The notes under the pieces: model-generated
The model's input: the letters and a program-made list of their open reading frames with translations, nothing else
Told to the model about the DNA's origin: nothing
Database searches by the model: none
Translations under genes and position numbers: made by a program
Shown here: positions 1-9,102 of the stretch, piece after piece
Layout of the letters: every line of letters begins with the position of its first letter
How positions within the stretch are numbered: position 1 is the stretch's first letter
Assembly: GCF_002086455.1 (NCBI RefSeq)
Contig: NZ_MVHC01000008.1
Span: 1-64,000, forward strand
Direction: 5' to 3'
DNA: 64,000 nt
From: Mycolicibacter algericus DSM 45454
Lineage (GTDB): Bacteria > Actinomycetota > Actinomycetes > Mycobacteriales > Mycobacteriaceae

Positions 1-45
1 GCAACGGCGTCAACGGGATCGCGCTGCGGATGATCGTGGGAGGCG
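1..45. repeat. 45-bp exact inverted repeat (copy 1) at the window edge
   Basis: Bases 1-45 are the exact reverse complement of 442-486, which belongs to the same minor tail protein gene. The match stops at base 46 versus 441; its extent left of base 1 is unknown. Either a fold-back assembly artefact at a contig end or a real inverted duplication. Confidence 0.9.
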
Positions 46-2242
46 AGGCGACGGCAGCCTGCGACTCCAGGACCGCCACCTTCTGCTGCAGCGTCGTGAT
101 GGCGTCGATCGCAGAGTTGAGTGAGGCCGTGAGGTTGATGATGGCCTGGTCGTTGGCGTTGGAGTTGGCCAGCGCCTGGACCGCCGTCTGGTTGATGACG
201 GTCAGCAGCCCCGCGACATCCGCCGGGGTCTTGCCCGCCCCGCCGTCACCGCCGAGAGCCGCGTGCATCGTGTCCCACGTCTCTTGGATCGCGGATCCCA
301 CGGACGCCCCGCCCTGAGCGGCGGCGTTGTTGATCGGGCTGGTGACGATCTGGAAGTCGACCTGTGCGATGGCTTCCGACGCGATGCGTGTCGCCTGCCG
401 GACCGACGGCGCTGTGTACCGCACCAGCCCTGCCGTCGCCCCGCCTCCCACGATCATCCGCAGCGCGATCCCGTTGACGCCGTTGCCGATCTGCACCATC
501 TGTCGCAAAGGCTCCGGCAGCCCGCCCGTTCCGGTCGTCGGCACGATGCTGGCCAGGGTCAGCACCTGAACCGGACGGCCATCGAAGTACGCCACCACCT
601 GCATTCGCACCGGGGTGTCGGTGACGCGGGACTCAAAAACCAGATCTTCCCACTCGATGTCCATCATGAAGGTGATCAGTTGCCCGACACCGCAACCTAC
701 CGCATTGCCGTACACGGCCTGCACACGGCCGCCAACCGCCTCGACCTCGCACACCCCATCGGAGAACGTGGTGCGGTCGTCGCCAACGCCATAGGCCGCG
801 CCGAAATTGGGCGCGTACAGCAGTTCCGGCGCACTCGCGGCGACGTGGCCGGATGGCAGCACCTGCAGATTGCGGGGCGGTACCGGGGTGACGATCTTGC
901 TGCCCGGCAGATCCGGCACCGAATTGAGGTGCACCAGCTCGGTGCCGGCAGAGAATCCATCTGCCTTGGCCTGCGCCTGGACCGCCTTCGTATCGACCAC
1001 GTCGATCTGCTCGCCGACAGCCTGCGCGGCCAGCTCCGCATCCGTCTTCGGTGCCGCAACCGTGCCACCCGACCGCGGCGTGCTATCCACCACCGGGGCC
1101 AGCAGCGTGCCATTAGACGCAGGCGAAGCCACCAACCGCCAGCCGGTCGCCTGATACGTCCCGTCCACCTTCCGGTAGACGCGGTACGACGAAGCGCCCG
1201 ACACTGCATCCCACCGCAAGTCGACATGCGTTGACGAGTTCGGCGGAAACAGCGTCCCCACAAACGTTTTGACGTGCGTGGCCGGACCCTCAACCCCGGA
1301 CTTCACCGCAGCAATCGCATACGTGATATTGCCCGCCGGGAAGCCAGAAACCAGAATGTCCCAGAACGGAATCGCCGACACATTCGTCGGGGCCGCCGGG
1401 ATCGCGGTATTCACACCCGGAGCCAGCGCGCCACCGTCGCCATCGTTAGTGCCCGGAGTCAGCACCGGATCGGCACCACCCGGCAGTGCGGCGGTCGGCG
1501 TCGTCAACGACGCAACCCACGCCCAGTTCGTGTCGAAATAGCCTATACGCCACGGCTCAATCATCTGATTGATGAACCGACGCACATCGTCAAAGAAGCT
1601 GTTGATCGGGTTGGTGATCGCGTGGATCGCATCGTCCAGCCAGGAGCCGCTACCGCCGAGCATCCAGTCGACAATGTTGTTCCAAAACCCACCGTCATTG
1701 ATACCGTCGATGAAATCTTCCTGCGACGACAGTTCGACGTGAACCGTCGACCACCCGAGTAGGTCATCGATCACGTTGTGCAGCCAGGTCAGGTCGAGAT
1801 TGCAAGCGTTCTCAGCGAACCGAACCGCGCCGTGCAGCAGTGATGCGATCCAGTCGAACACCGTCGCAAACGAATCCGCAACCAGATTCGCCGCCGACGT
1901 GATCGCCGTGTCCAGGAACGCCACCCACGACGACACATCGAACACCGCGGCCGTGGTATCGACGATCTTGTGCAGCAGCGACCGCAACCACTCCAGTTGC
2001 AGGTCCGCGACCGTCTGCAACCAGTCAATGACAGTATCCAGGCCCGCCTTGATGTGCGCCGGCCAGTCAATGAAGAACTGCCGAATCTCACCGAGCACCC
2101 GCGAAATCTGCTCAGTGAACAGATCCTCGAACGGCGGCTGCCCCATGCCCTCCTGGCTGCCCGAGGGCCGAATGTTGATGCCGGTCTCTTCGCGCGGAAT
2201 CTGGTAGTAGTCCGGCAATTCCGGCGGCTCTGGGCTGCTCAC
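1..2242 (-). CDS. Minor tail protein, 3' end outside window
   Basis: The minus frame starts with GTG at 2242, four bases after the stop of the upstream tail gene, and stays open for 747 codons to the window edge. Residues 30-150 are amphipathic, Trp-rich helices. A fibronectin-III-like strand pattern (VDLRWDAVSGASSYRVYR) begins near residue 340. Residues about 680-728 form a long helix of the kind that precedes a receptor-binding head. This fits a tail-tip minor tail protein of mycobacteriophages, expected to contact the host envelope. The last 15 residues come from the inverted repeat at 1-45 and may not be native. The gene is incomplete, so the C-terminal domain is unknown. Confidence 0.8.
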   Translation of the reverse strand, partial: MSSPEPPELPDYYQIPREETGINIRPSGSQEGMGQPPFEDLFTEQISRVLGEIRQFFIDWPAHIKAGLDTVIDWLQTVADLQLEWLRSLLHKIVDTTAAVFDVSSWVAFLDTAITSAANLVADSFATVFDWIASLLHGAVRFAENACNLDLTWLHNVIDDLLGWSTVHVELSSQEDFIDGINDGGFWNNIVDWMLGGSGSWLDDAIHAITNPINSFFDDVRRFINQMIEPWRIGYFDTNWAWVASLTTPTAALPGGADPVLTPGTNDGDGGALAPGVNTAIPAAPTNVSAIPFWDILVSGFPAGNITYAIAAVKSGVEGPATHVKTFVGTLFPPNSSTHVDLRWDAVSGASSYRVYRKVDGTYQATGWRLVASPASNGTLLAPVVDSTPRSGGTVAAPKTDAELAAQAVGEQIDVVDTKAVQAQAKADGFSAGTELVHLNSVPDLPGSKIVTPVPPRNLQVLPSGHVAASAPELLYAPNFGAAYGVGDDRTTFSDGVCEVEAVGGRVQAVYGNAVGCGVGQLITFMMDIEWEDLVFESRVTDTPVRMQVVAYFDGRPVQVLTLASIVPTTGTGGLPEPLRQMVQIGNGVNGIALRMIVGGGATAGLVRYTAPSVRQATRIASEAIAQVDFQIVTSPINNAAAQGGASVGSAIQETWDTMHAALGGDGGAGKTPADVAGLLTVINQTAVQALANSNANDQAIINLTASLNSAIDAITTLQQKVAVLESQAAVASPPTIIRSAIPLTPL
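442..486. repeat. 45-bp exact inverted repeat (copy 2) inside the tail gene
   Basis: Partner of bases 1-45 in opposite orientation. In this copy the minus-strand reading frame gives tail-like sequence (NGVNGIALRMIVGG), so this is the native copy. Confidence 0.9.
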
Positions 2243-2246
2243 GGCA

Positions 2247-3938
2247 TCACGTCCGCGGCGCCAGGGTCAACACGTTGATAGCCTCCATGACTCCAGTGAT
2301 ATGCCGTTGATGCTTCGCCAACGGTGGCTCGCTGGCCTTGCCGTCGCCGATCTGCGCGGTAATCTCCCGCTCCCGAGGCGTGATCCGCCACATGATGTTT
2401 TCGACGTAGTTGGTGAGCATCTTCGTGCGCCGCATGTACACCAGGCTCATCAGCGAGCCGCGGAAGATGTCACGCCCCAACTTCAGCGGATGCCCATTGC
2501 GGAACACCACAGTCCCCGACGTGTGCCCCCTGCTCTCCCACAGCGCATTGATGTAGGCGTACAGCGCTTCCACGTCGTACGTGCCCGAAGTCGGGGTGAG
2601 CACCTCCATGGCCGGATGGTAGGGGCCGGCATCAGCACGCCGCCGGTAGTTGTCGAGCATCTGAAACGCCAGAAAGCTGTCCGCCAGGAACCCGTCCATC
2701 AGGTTCGATGGGATTCCCGTGAACCCGAGAAGTATTGAGGCACTGTCGATAAGCCAGGAAAAAGCAGCGTTGATGGCATCCGTCAACCACTTCGGTGACT
2801 TGCCACCGATGATGTGCCGCCAGCCCTTCGGGGTGTGATCCACGATGTTGCATTTGATGATCGCGCCATCCTGGCCACTGTCCGGGGCTTCAAGGATCGC
2901 CCACGGCTGCACATAGTTCACGCCCAACGCCGGCGCGGTGAACACCCCCGGCGGCGCGTAATCGCCGCGCGGATTCAGCAGCGGGTCCAGGGCATTGCCA
3001 AGCAGGGAGCCCTGCAGGTCCACCACGGTTCGGATCGCTGAGTCCAGAACCGTTTTCGTCGGCCCCTCGACCTGGGAGCGGTCGCGCACCCGCACCACAT
3101 AGGTCGGCTGGTCGAGGTTCGCGAACTCGTCGGGCTGATCATCGCCCGGCAGCCACAGGGCCACGTCCACGTCGACACCGTAAGGGCCGGAAATGTCCTT
3201 GATCACCTGCCCAACCGACTGCATGCGCACCGTCTTGGCGACCTGCGGACTGGTGTCCAAGAACGGATTCGTGCGCACCACGTAGATGGGCGTCTTGAGC
3301 ATCTGCTCAATGTTCCCGTTCGACAACATCATTGCCGCCGACCACGCCTGAGTATCGAAGTTCAGGGATGTGACAGCGTTGACGAAGTCGCCCCAACCGG
3401 ACTGAATCCGCAACGCGCACTGGGCGATCATTGTTTCGATCACGGTCACGATGGGGCCGATGAACACGGCGTGGGAGAAGATCTGCGCGGCGATCGGCAT
3501 CCACCACATCGGCCAGATCAGCATGTAATTCAGGGTGTCGTAGATGCTGAGGCAGTTGGACGTCGATGTCCACGCGGCATCCTGATACATGTACTCGTGG
3601 GTGTCGACGTAGTAGGCGTAGCGCAGGCCGGCGACTTCGCAGATGACCCCGACCAGGGTGTTGCGGCAGCCCATGAGGTGCTCGATGAGGACGCTGTCGC
3701 CCTTGAGCTTCAGCCGCGCCGACCCGACATCATTGCGGGGGTCTGTGCCGGACGCTTCCATCAGATCGGTGCCGGGGTTGCCCTTCGGCATCCACAGGTG
3801 GTCAGTGACCGTGAATGCGAACTCAAGGTCGTCGGCCTCTTGCGCGTCGGCCAGGGTGGCCGCAGCCTGCGAGATGGCGGCCGGGTCGCCGCCGTCGACG
3901 ATCGCGTTCCACTCGACGGGGGTCAGCGTGTTGGTCAT
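2247..3938 (-). CDS. Minor tail protein (Gp37-like)
   Basis: 563 aa. Located directly downstream of the Dit-like tail gene and overlapping it by four bases, as the second minor tail protein does in many mycobacteriophages. It resembles the siphovirus Gp37-like family in size and position. Early residues (about 10-110) look like a tail-hub beta domain. Residues about 130-175 contain a hydrophobic Trp/Met-rich stretch (LNYMLIWPMWWMPIAA), unusual for a soluble virion protein; it could be buried in the hub or engage the membrane. Probably part of the tail tip or baseplate hub. Exact role is inferred from position. Confidence 0.75.
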   Translation of the reverse strand: MTNTLTPVEWNAIVDGGDPAAISQAAATLADAQEADDLEFAFTVTDHLWMPKGNPGTDLMEASGTDPRNDVGSARLKLKGDSVLIEHLMGCRNTLVGVICEVAGLRYAYYVDTHEYMYQDAAWTSTSNCLSIYDTLNYMLIWPMWWMPIAAQIFSHAVFIGPIVTVIETMIAQCALRIQSGWGDFVNAVTSLNFDTQAWSAAMMLSNGNIEQMLKTPIYVVRTNPFLDTSPQVAKTVRMQSVGQVIKDISGPYGVDVDVALWLPGDDQPDEFANLDQPTYVVRVRDRSQVEGPTKTVLDSAIRTVVDLQGSLLGNALDPLLNPRGDYAPPGVFTAPALGVNYVQPWAILEAPDSGQDGAIIKCNIVDHTPKGWRHIIGGKSPKWLTDAINAAFSWLIDSASILLGFTGIPSNLMDGFLADSFLAFQMLDNYRRRADAGPYHPAMEVLTPTSGTYDVEALYAYINALWESRGHTSGTVVFRNGHPLKLGRDIFRGSLMSLVYMRRTKMLTNYVENIMWRITPREREITAQIGDGKASEPPLAKHQRHITGVMEAINVLTLAPRT

Positions 3939-5632
3939 CGCAGCGGGTACTGCCGTAGAGGGATGCCGGTGGAGATCAGTTGCGAATTCGCGTCACCGTC
4001 GGTGATCGACGCGTTGATGTAGTAGGGCTGCGCCTCGCCGGAGACCGGCGCCGGCGGAATCGCGGAGTCGGTGCCGAACCGGCCCTTCAGCAGGCTGTAC
4101 AGGTTGCCCTGAGGCGGCTGAATCCCGAACTGCGACGCCAGCGCGTGCATCAGCGGGGGTGCGTTGCCGCCGGTAGCGAAGTCGAGGAAGTCCTTGACGG
4201 CCTGCTGCCAGTCGTTGAGCTGCTGCGGCGTCGGCGGCTTCGCAGTCAAGTCAGTGATGGTGGTCTTGCGCGGGTCAGTCCGCAGGTAGACCACCTGGTT
4301 CTCCAGCAGCGGACCCATGCTGATCATGTCGTCAGATCCGGGCGCAACCCCGATATTGAAGGTGCCGGGCCCGACGAGTGTGTACGTGCGGTACATCGGC
4401 TCGGAGCCGATGTTGAGGCACTGGATCTGGCCCGCCTGGGGTGCGGTGTTGTTCGATGACAGTGCCCACCGGGCGACCGGCGCCGGGGTGGTCGCCATCC
4501 ACAGGATCGTTGCCCCGGCGTGCATCTCCAGGCCGGCCGACCGATAGTTCGGGCCGACGTTCTGCGGACCCGTGTCGAGATGGGTCAGGATGACGCGGCC
4601 GTTGCGGCGCACCGTGTACGTACTGCCCGCGCAGATCAGCTCGAACAGGTCACCGTTCTGCGGCTGGACGTCCAGCGCCGCGCCAGTCAGCGGAAACTCA
4701 CTGCCACCAACGAACTTCGTCAGGCGTACCTGATGCAACTCGACCAGTGCCCGGATGCCGTCCTGGCCCGGCGTGCCCGAGTTGTTCATGCGAGCCCAGA
4801 TGCCATTGGCCGCGTTGCCGGGGAACGGCAGCCCTGTGCCGTAGCCGCCGAGCAGCAGCTCCGCGATCATGTCGTCGTCGGCGGCCCGGTGAGTCCGGTG
4901 GCGCATGATGCCCGAGCGCTCCTCGGCCAGCCACTCCGGATTGGTCGGCGGCGTCCAGATCAGCTCGCCGCCCGAGGTAGAGACATGCCCACCGTGGCCG
5001 CCGACGTAGGCCACATCCCAGCCCTCGTCAACGCCGACCTCGAGCACGGTGTAGTCGAACTCGTCGATGTGGCGGTCGTACTGGAAGCCCAGCCCGGAAA
5101 TGTCCGCCTCGCTGCGCCAGAGCGCGCCGTCGATCCGCAGGCGCAGTGTCAGCTTCTGCTTGCGGGACTCGCCCCAACTGAATGGCTCGGCCGGGGTCTT
5201 GTTCCACCGCACGCCAGACCACCAACGCTCCCCGGTGGGGCTGACGACGGTCAGGGGGCTGGTGCGCTTCTTGTCGATCGACCCCAGCAGCTCGGCGACC
5301 AGCGACTGCAGGCGGCGCGGATCCCGAGCGATCGCTTCCACGGTGAGCTCGAGCTCGGCCGGGTCGTGGAGGGCGTCGATGAAGGTTTCGCCGTCTTCGG
5401 TGGCGCCCTTCTGGCCGACGATCTTCCACGGCGCGATCAGGCTCTTGATGCCACCCTTGGTGAGTCGCACGACCTCGGGGCGGTCGGGCCACGGAATCGA
5501 CTCGCCGCCATGGAGATAGAACTCGACACTGCCGTCGTGGGAGGCCAGGTGCACCGTCGGGTAGCGGCCGGAGTCACGGTAGTACTGCCCGTGGGGTGTT
5601 ATGGGGCCCGCGGGATAGGTCGTGACCGTCAT
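3935..5632 (-). CDS. Minor tail protein, distal-tail (Dit)-like with lectin-like insert
   Basis: 565 aa, first gene after the tape measure, the usual place of the distal tail protein linking tube to tip. The N-terminal 230 residues carry a Dit-like pattern (GGIKSLIAPWKIVGQKGA, then a region rich in strands). Residues about 235-400 look like a beta-sandwich carbohydrate-binding module (GIWARMNNSG, then NGRVILTHLDTG and GLEMHAGATILWMA), a domain often inserted in mycobacteriophage tail proteins. The start overlaps the tape measure stop by four bases (ATGA), so translation is coupled. Receptor or glycan binding is inference. Confidence 0.75.
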   Translation of the reverse strand: MTVTTYPAGPITPHGQYYRDSGRYPTVHLASHDGSVEFYLHGGESIPWPDRPEVVRLTKGGIKSLIAPWKIVGQKGATEDGETFIDALHDPAELELTVEAIARDPRRLQSLVAELLGSIDKKRTSPLTVVSPTGERWWSGVRWNKTPAEPFSWGESRKQKLTLRLRIDGALWRSEADISGLGFQYDRHIDEFDYTVLEVGVDEGWDVAYVGGHGGHVSTSGGELIWTPPTNPEWLAEERSGIMRHRTHRAADDDMIAELLLGGYGTGLPFPGNAANGIWARMNNSGTPGQDGIRALVELHQVRLTKFVGGSEFPLTGAALDVQPQNGDLFELICAGSTYTVRRNGRVILTHLDTGPQNVGPNYRSAGLEMHAGATILWMATTPAPVARWALSSNNTAPQAGQIQCLNIGSEPMYRTYTLVGPGTFNIGVAPGSDDMISMGPLLENQVVYLRTDPRKTTITDLTAKPPTPQQLNDWQQAVKDFLDFATGGNAPPLMHALASQFGIQPPQGNLYSLLKGRFGTDSAIPPAPVSGEAQPYYINASITDGDANSQLISTGIPLRQYPLR

Positions 5633-8600
5633 CGCGGTCCCGGCCTCGCGTACTGCTGGCTGAGATGGTGTGTCAGGTCTTTGCCCTGGGCGTCCTCGGT
5701 GGCGTTGTTGTTGTTCAGGGTGATCTCGTTGTTGATCGTGTTGCCGCCCTGCCCCTGCTGTCCGGGCTGCTGCTTGCCGCGGGCGTCGTCGGGGTTGGGC
5801 ATGGTCGACTGGCCGGCCATGTTGTTACCGGCCGGGCGCGCCCCCGCGAACCCGGAGGCGATCCGCCCAAGCCACGAGTTGCCAACATCGGCCAGCGGGG
5901 ACTCGCGTGGCAGGAACGTGTTCAGCAGCCCGGAGACGCCGATACCGGCCATCTGGCCGCCGAAGGCGATCGCCCGGTTGATTTCCTTGATCGCGATCTG
6001 GGCTGCGATTCCCGTTCCTGGTATCGGTGACATCGAGGCCGCGGTCATCAAGGCGTCCATCGGTAGCCCACTGAGGCCTTGGAAGCCTTCACCACCGGCG
6101 CCGACTGAGGGGTCCAGGCCGACCGGGGCCATGCTCCCACCGCCGGCGCCGGCAATCCCGATCGGCGCCGGCATGGGCACACCGCCCGGCCCGATCGCCG
6201 CAGTGGCCAGGCCCTGCCCCGCACCCGGCACCAGGCCAGGCAGCATCGCACCGTCGCCACCGATCACCGACGCAGCCGGCGGCGTCGAGGACAACGCCAT
6301 GCCGGGTAGGCCCGCCATGCCATACCCGCCACCGCCGCTGTAGCCGATGCTCGACGGCGGGCCGACAGGCATGTGGTAACGCCGCTCAAACTGCGGATCG
6401 TCCGCGCCGGCCGCATTGCCGCCATACTGGGCCCCGCCGCCGGTCGCGCCCCCGCCCTCGAAGTGGACCCCGTTCGGCAGGGTGGCCGCCATGTGCCCGG
6501 ACTGGCCCGGATACGGGTTGACGCCGACATTCAGAGCACCCGGCATATAGCCAGGCCGGAACCCGAGCTTCGCCGCCTCCTCATCGCTGGCGAAGTTGGT
6601 GGTCGTGAACAGCCGGCCCGGTGTGGTCTTGCCGGTCTGCAGCATCTCCACCAGATCCGAGATCGAACCCGAGCAGTCCGCCAGCCCATTCACCAGATCA
6701 GATGCGGGACCGTACTTGGTGCGGCCGGAAGCTGATTGCGCCAGCGCCATCATCGCCGCCACATTCCCGCCGTAGCCGCCCATCGGGAAGCCGCCAATCC
6801 CTGCGGCGGCCATGCCCTGCGGCATCACCATGCCGCCACCAACGCCGCGAACGGGCCCGGCGATGGCCTGCAACGCCCCGAGCGCCGGCGCCAGCGCCAG
6901 GTTCGCCAGGAACTTGGTCAGGTTCTCCGCGATCCCCGGCAGGCCCTTGGAGATGCCGAAGTCCTGATCGATCTGCGCACCGATGGACTCCAACGCCCCG
7001 GTATGACGCTGCAACGCCTTCTGATGCGCCTCCGCGGCCTTCAGCTCGGCATCCCGCAACGCCCGCTCAGCCTGCAATACATTGTTCTTCGCCGACACCA
7101 TCGTCGACTGCGCGACATTGCCCTTAGCCTCAAGCTCCAACAGCCGCAGCCGCGCCTCTTCAACGCGGGTCCTCGCATTGAGGATCGACGTGTTATCGGT
7201 CGGCCCCACACTGGTGCCGGGCACCGGAATAGCCGCCAACGACCACAACGACGGATCGAAGTAGGGGGGCGGTTCCTTGCCCGCCTTGCCGCCGCCACCG
7301 TCGCCGCCAGCGATAGCGATCGGCGCGCCACCAGCCACGCCGGCCCGCATCGCGGCACTATCCCCGCCCTGCTTGCGCTTCCAGGCGTCCAGCATCGCGT
7401 TCGCGTCAGTGGTGCGCGGAACGATTCGGGTTCGCCCGTCGCCCAACTGCTCTAGACCGAACCCCATGCCGGCGAGCTTCTCCGCTGGGCCACCCGGACC
7501 CTGCGGCAGCGGGCCAACGACCACGTCGCGGTCGACCACCTCGGCGGTCGTGCCGCCGAGGGCGTCACCGAACCGGGCCGACATCTTGCCCTGCTCAGCC
7601 CAATCCTTGATCGAATCCTTGAAGCCGTCGATCTTCACGCCGGCCTGGTCGAACCCGTCGCGGATCCGGAATACCGAGTCGGCCCACTGGTCGAGCTTCG
7701 CCGCCTCGGCCTCGTTGCCGCCCATGCCGGGAATGCGGTTGAGGAACTTGTCGACGCCCGCCATCGCCCGCAGCAGGCCACCGATCATGGTCATGGTGCC
7801 CGAGATGCTGGTGTTGACGATGTCCAGGGACGTGACCGTGATGTTGGCGACCGTCGACCAGAAGTCAATGACCGCGCCCTGGTTGGCCTTCATCCAGGCG
7901 GTCATCTGGTCGAGCTTGCCGGTCAGCGCACCAATCAGGCCGGCGGCGCTATCAAACGGGGCCGCGAGTGCAGCAGCGCCGAGGCGGCCGATAGCGGCCC
8001 CGAGGTTGTCCATTGCGCCGGAGAACGATTCGCCCATCTTCAAGGCTGACCCGCCGAGTTCCTGCTCCAGAACGGTGCGGAATAGGCGTGCGTCGACCCC
8101 GCCCTTCTTGACGAACTTGGTGAACTCATCGCCCGCCAGGCCGGTGGCCTTCTGCAGATAGGTGAAGATGGGAATGCCCTTGTCGGACAACTGCTGTAGC
8201 TCGCTGGTGAATGCGCGCCCGTTGGCCTGCACCTTGTTGAAGATCGACGCCATGTCATCGAATGACACCTTGGCGACCGCTGCGGTGTCACCGATCGTGG
8301 TCAGGTACGTGGTCAGGTCAGCGCCGGGATTGACGCCGGCCGCAACCGAGGACGCGGCCGCACCGACCGCGGCGTCCAGGCTGAACGCGGTTCCCTTCAC
8401 CGACGCCTCGGCATCGGTCATGATCTTCTTGACCTCGGAGCCAGTGTGTCCAAGCGCTTTCAGTTTGGATTCGGCCTGGTCGATGTTCTTGAGCCGTTCG
8501 AACCCCTTGGTCAGGGTGTAGCCGACACCGCCGATCACCGCGGCAACACCAGCGGTGGCCGCGGCCAGCCCGGCGGTGATGCCGGCGCCCATCGCCCGCC

Positions 8601-9102
8601 CGGCCAGCACGCCGGCCATCGAGCCTGACGACTCCGCTTCCGACTTCAGGTCCGAGAAGAAACCGCCGATCCGAGACCGACTGAACCCGCTACTGAATCC
8701 GGTCTCGAACGCGCCAGACGCCTTGCGGGCCGAGTCCTCGTAGTCCTTCAGGTCGTTGATCGTCTGCCGGATCGCCGCAGATTCCTTGCGCCGCGCCGCC
8801 TCCAGCCGCTCGGTCTCCCGCACGATGCGCGTGGTGTTCCCAGAGTCCAAGGCAGCGTTGTACTGCTCCTGAATCGTCCTGACCCGGCCCGTCGCATCAG
8901 CAACCTTGTCGTAGGACTTGACGACCTTCTCCGCAGACTGGCGAGCAGACTTCTCCCCGGAGCTGAACCCGTCAACGAGACTGCCGGACAGATCCTTGCC
9001 GATCTTGCCGCCCAGCTCCGAGAACACCTTCTCGACCTGATCGGCAACCGACTTGAACGACGACTCATCAGCTTTCGCGCCAACAGGGATAGCAACAACC
9101 AT
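5629..9102 (-). CDS. Tape measure protein with internal Cys-His peptidase motif
   Basis: 1157 aa; sets tail length and is ejected during infection. The N-terminal 130 residues are coiled-coil helices, followed near residues 170-200 by a Gly/Ala-rich hydrophobic segment (AAATAGVAAVIGGVGYTL). A TP901-type core follows (residues about 205-370). The C-terminal half is Gly/Pro-rich and low in complexity. Within it, residues 809-812 DCSG (Cys810) and His870 (SGHMAATLPNGVHFE) form a Cys...His arrangement like NlpC/P60 peptidases, which tape measures use to cut cell wall during DNA entry. It follows the frameshifted chaperones, the universal order. ATG at 9102 directly abuts the upstream stop. Confidence 0.92.
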   Translation of the reverse strand: MVVAIPVGAKADESSFKSVADQVEKVFSELGGKIGKDLSGSLVDGFSSGEKSARQSAEKVVKSYDKVADATGRVRTIQEQYNAALDSGNTTRIVRETERLEAARRKESAAIRQTINDLKDYEDSARKASGAFETGFSSGFSRSRIGGFFSDLKSEAESSGSMAGVLAGRAMGAGITAGLAAATAGVAAVIGGVGYTLTKGFERLKNIDQAESKLKALGHTGSEVKKIMTDAEASVKGTAFSLDAAVGAAASSVAAGVNPGADLTTYLTTIGDTAAVAKVSFDDMASIFNKVQANGRAFTSELQQLSDKGIPIFTYLQKATGLAGDEFTKFVKKGGVDARLFRTVLEQELGGSALKMGESFSGAMDNLGAAIGRLGAAALAAPFDSAAGLIGALTGKLDQMTAWMKANQGAVIDFWSTVANITVTSLDIVNTSISGTMTMIGGLLRAMAGVDKFLNRIPGMGGNEAEAAKLDQWADSVFRIRDGFDQAGVKIDGFKDSIKDWAEQGKMSARFGDALGGTTAEVVDRDVVVGPLPQGPGGPAEKLAGMGFGLEQLGDGRTRIVPRTTDANAMLDAWKRKQGGDSAAMRAGVAGGAPIAIAGGDGGGGKAGKEPPPYFDPSLWSLAAIPVPGTSVGPTDNTSILNARTRVEEARLRLLELEAKGNVAQSTMVSAKNNVLQAERALRDAELKAAEAHQKALQRHTGALESIGAQIDQDFGISKGLPGIAENLTKFLANLALAPALGALQAIAGPVRGVGGGMVMPQGMAAAGIGGFPMGGYGGNVAAMMALAQSASGRTKYGPASDLVNGLADCSGSISDLVEMLQTGKTTPGRLFTTTNFASDEEAAKLGFRPGYMPGALNVGVNPYPGQSGHMAATLPNGVHFEGGGATGGGAQYGGNAAGADDPQFERRYHMPVGPPSSIGYSGGGGYGMAGLPGMALSSTPPAASVIGGDGAMLPGLVPGAGQGLATAAIGPGGVPMPAPIGIAGAGGGSMAPVGLDPSVGAGGEGFQGLSGLPMDALMTAASMSPIPGTGIAAQIAIKEINRAIAFGGQMAGIGVSGLLNTFLPRESPLADVGNSWLGRIASGFAGARPAGNNMAGQSTMPNPDDARGKQQPGQQGQGGNTINNEITLNNNNATEDAQGKDLTHHLSQQYARPGPR

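Noticed and set aside
4520..6343. 607-codon plus-strand frame
   Set aside because: Antisense of the tail and tape measure genes; typical long open shadow in GC-rich DNA.
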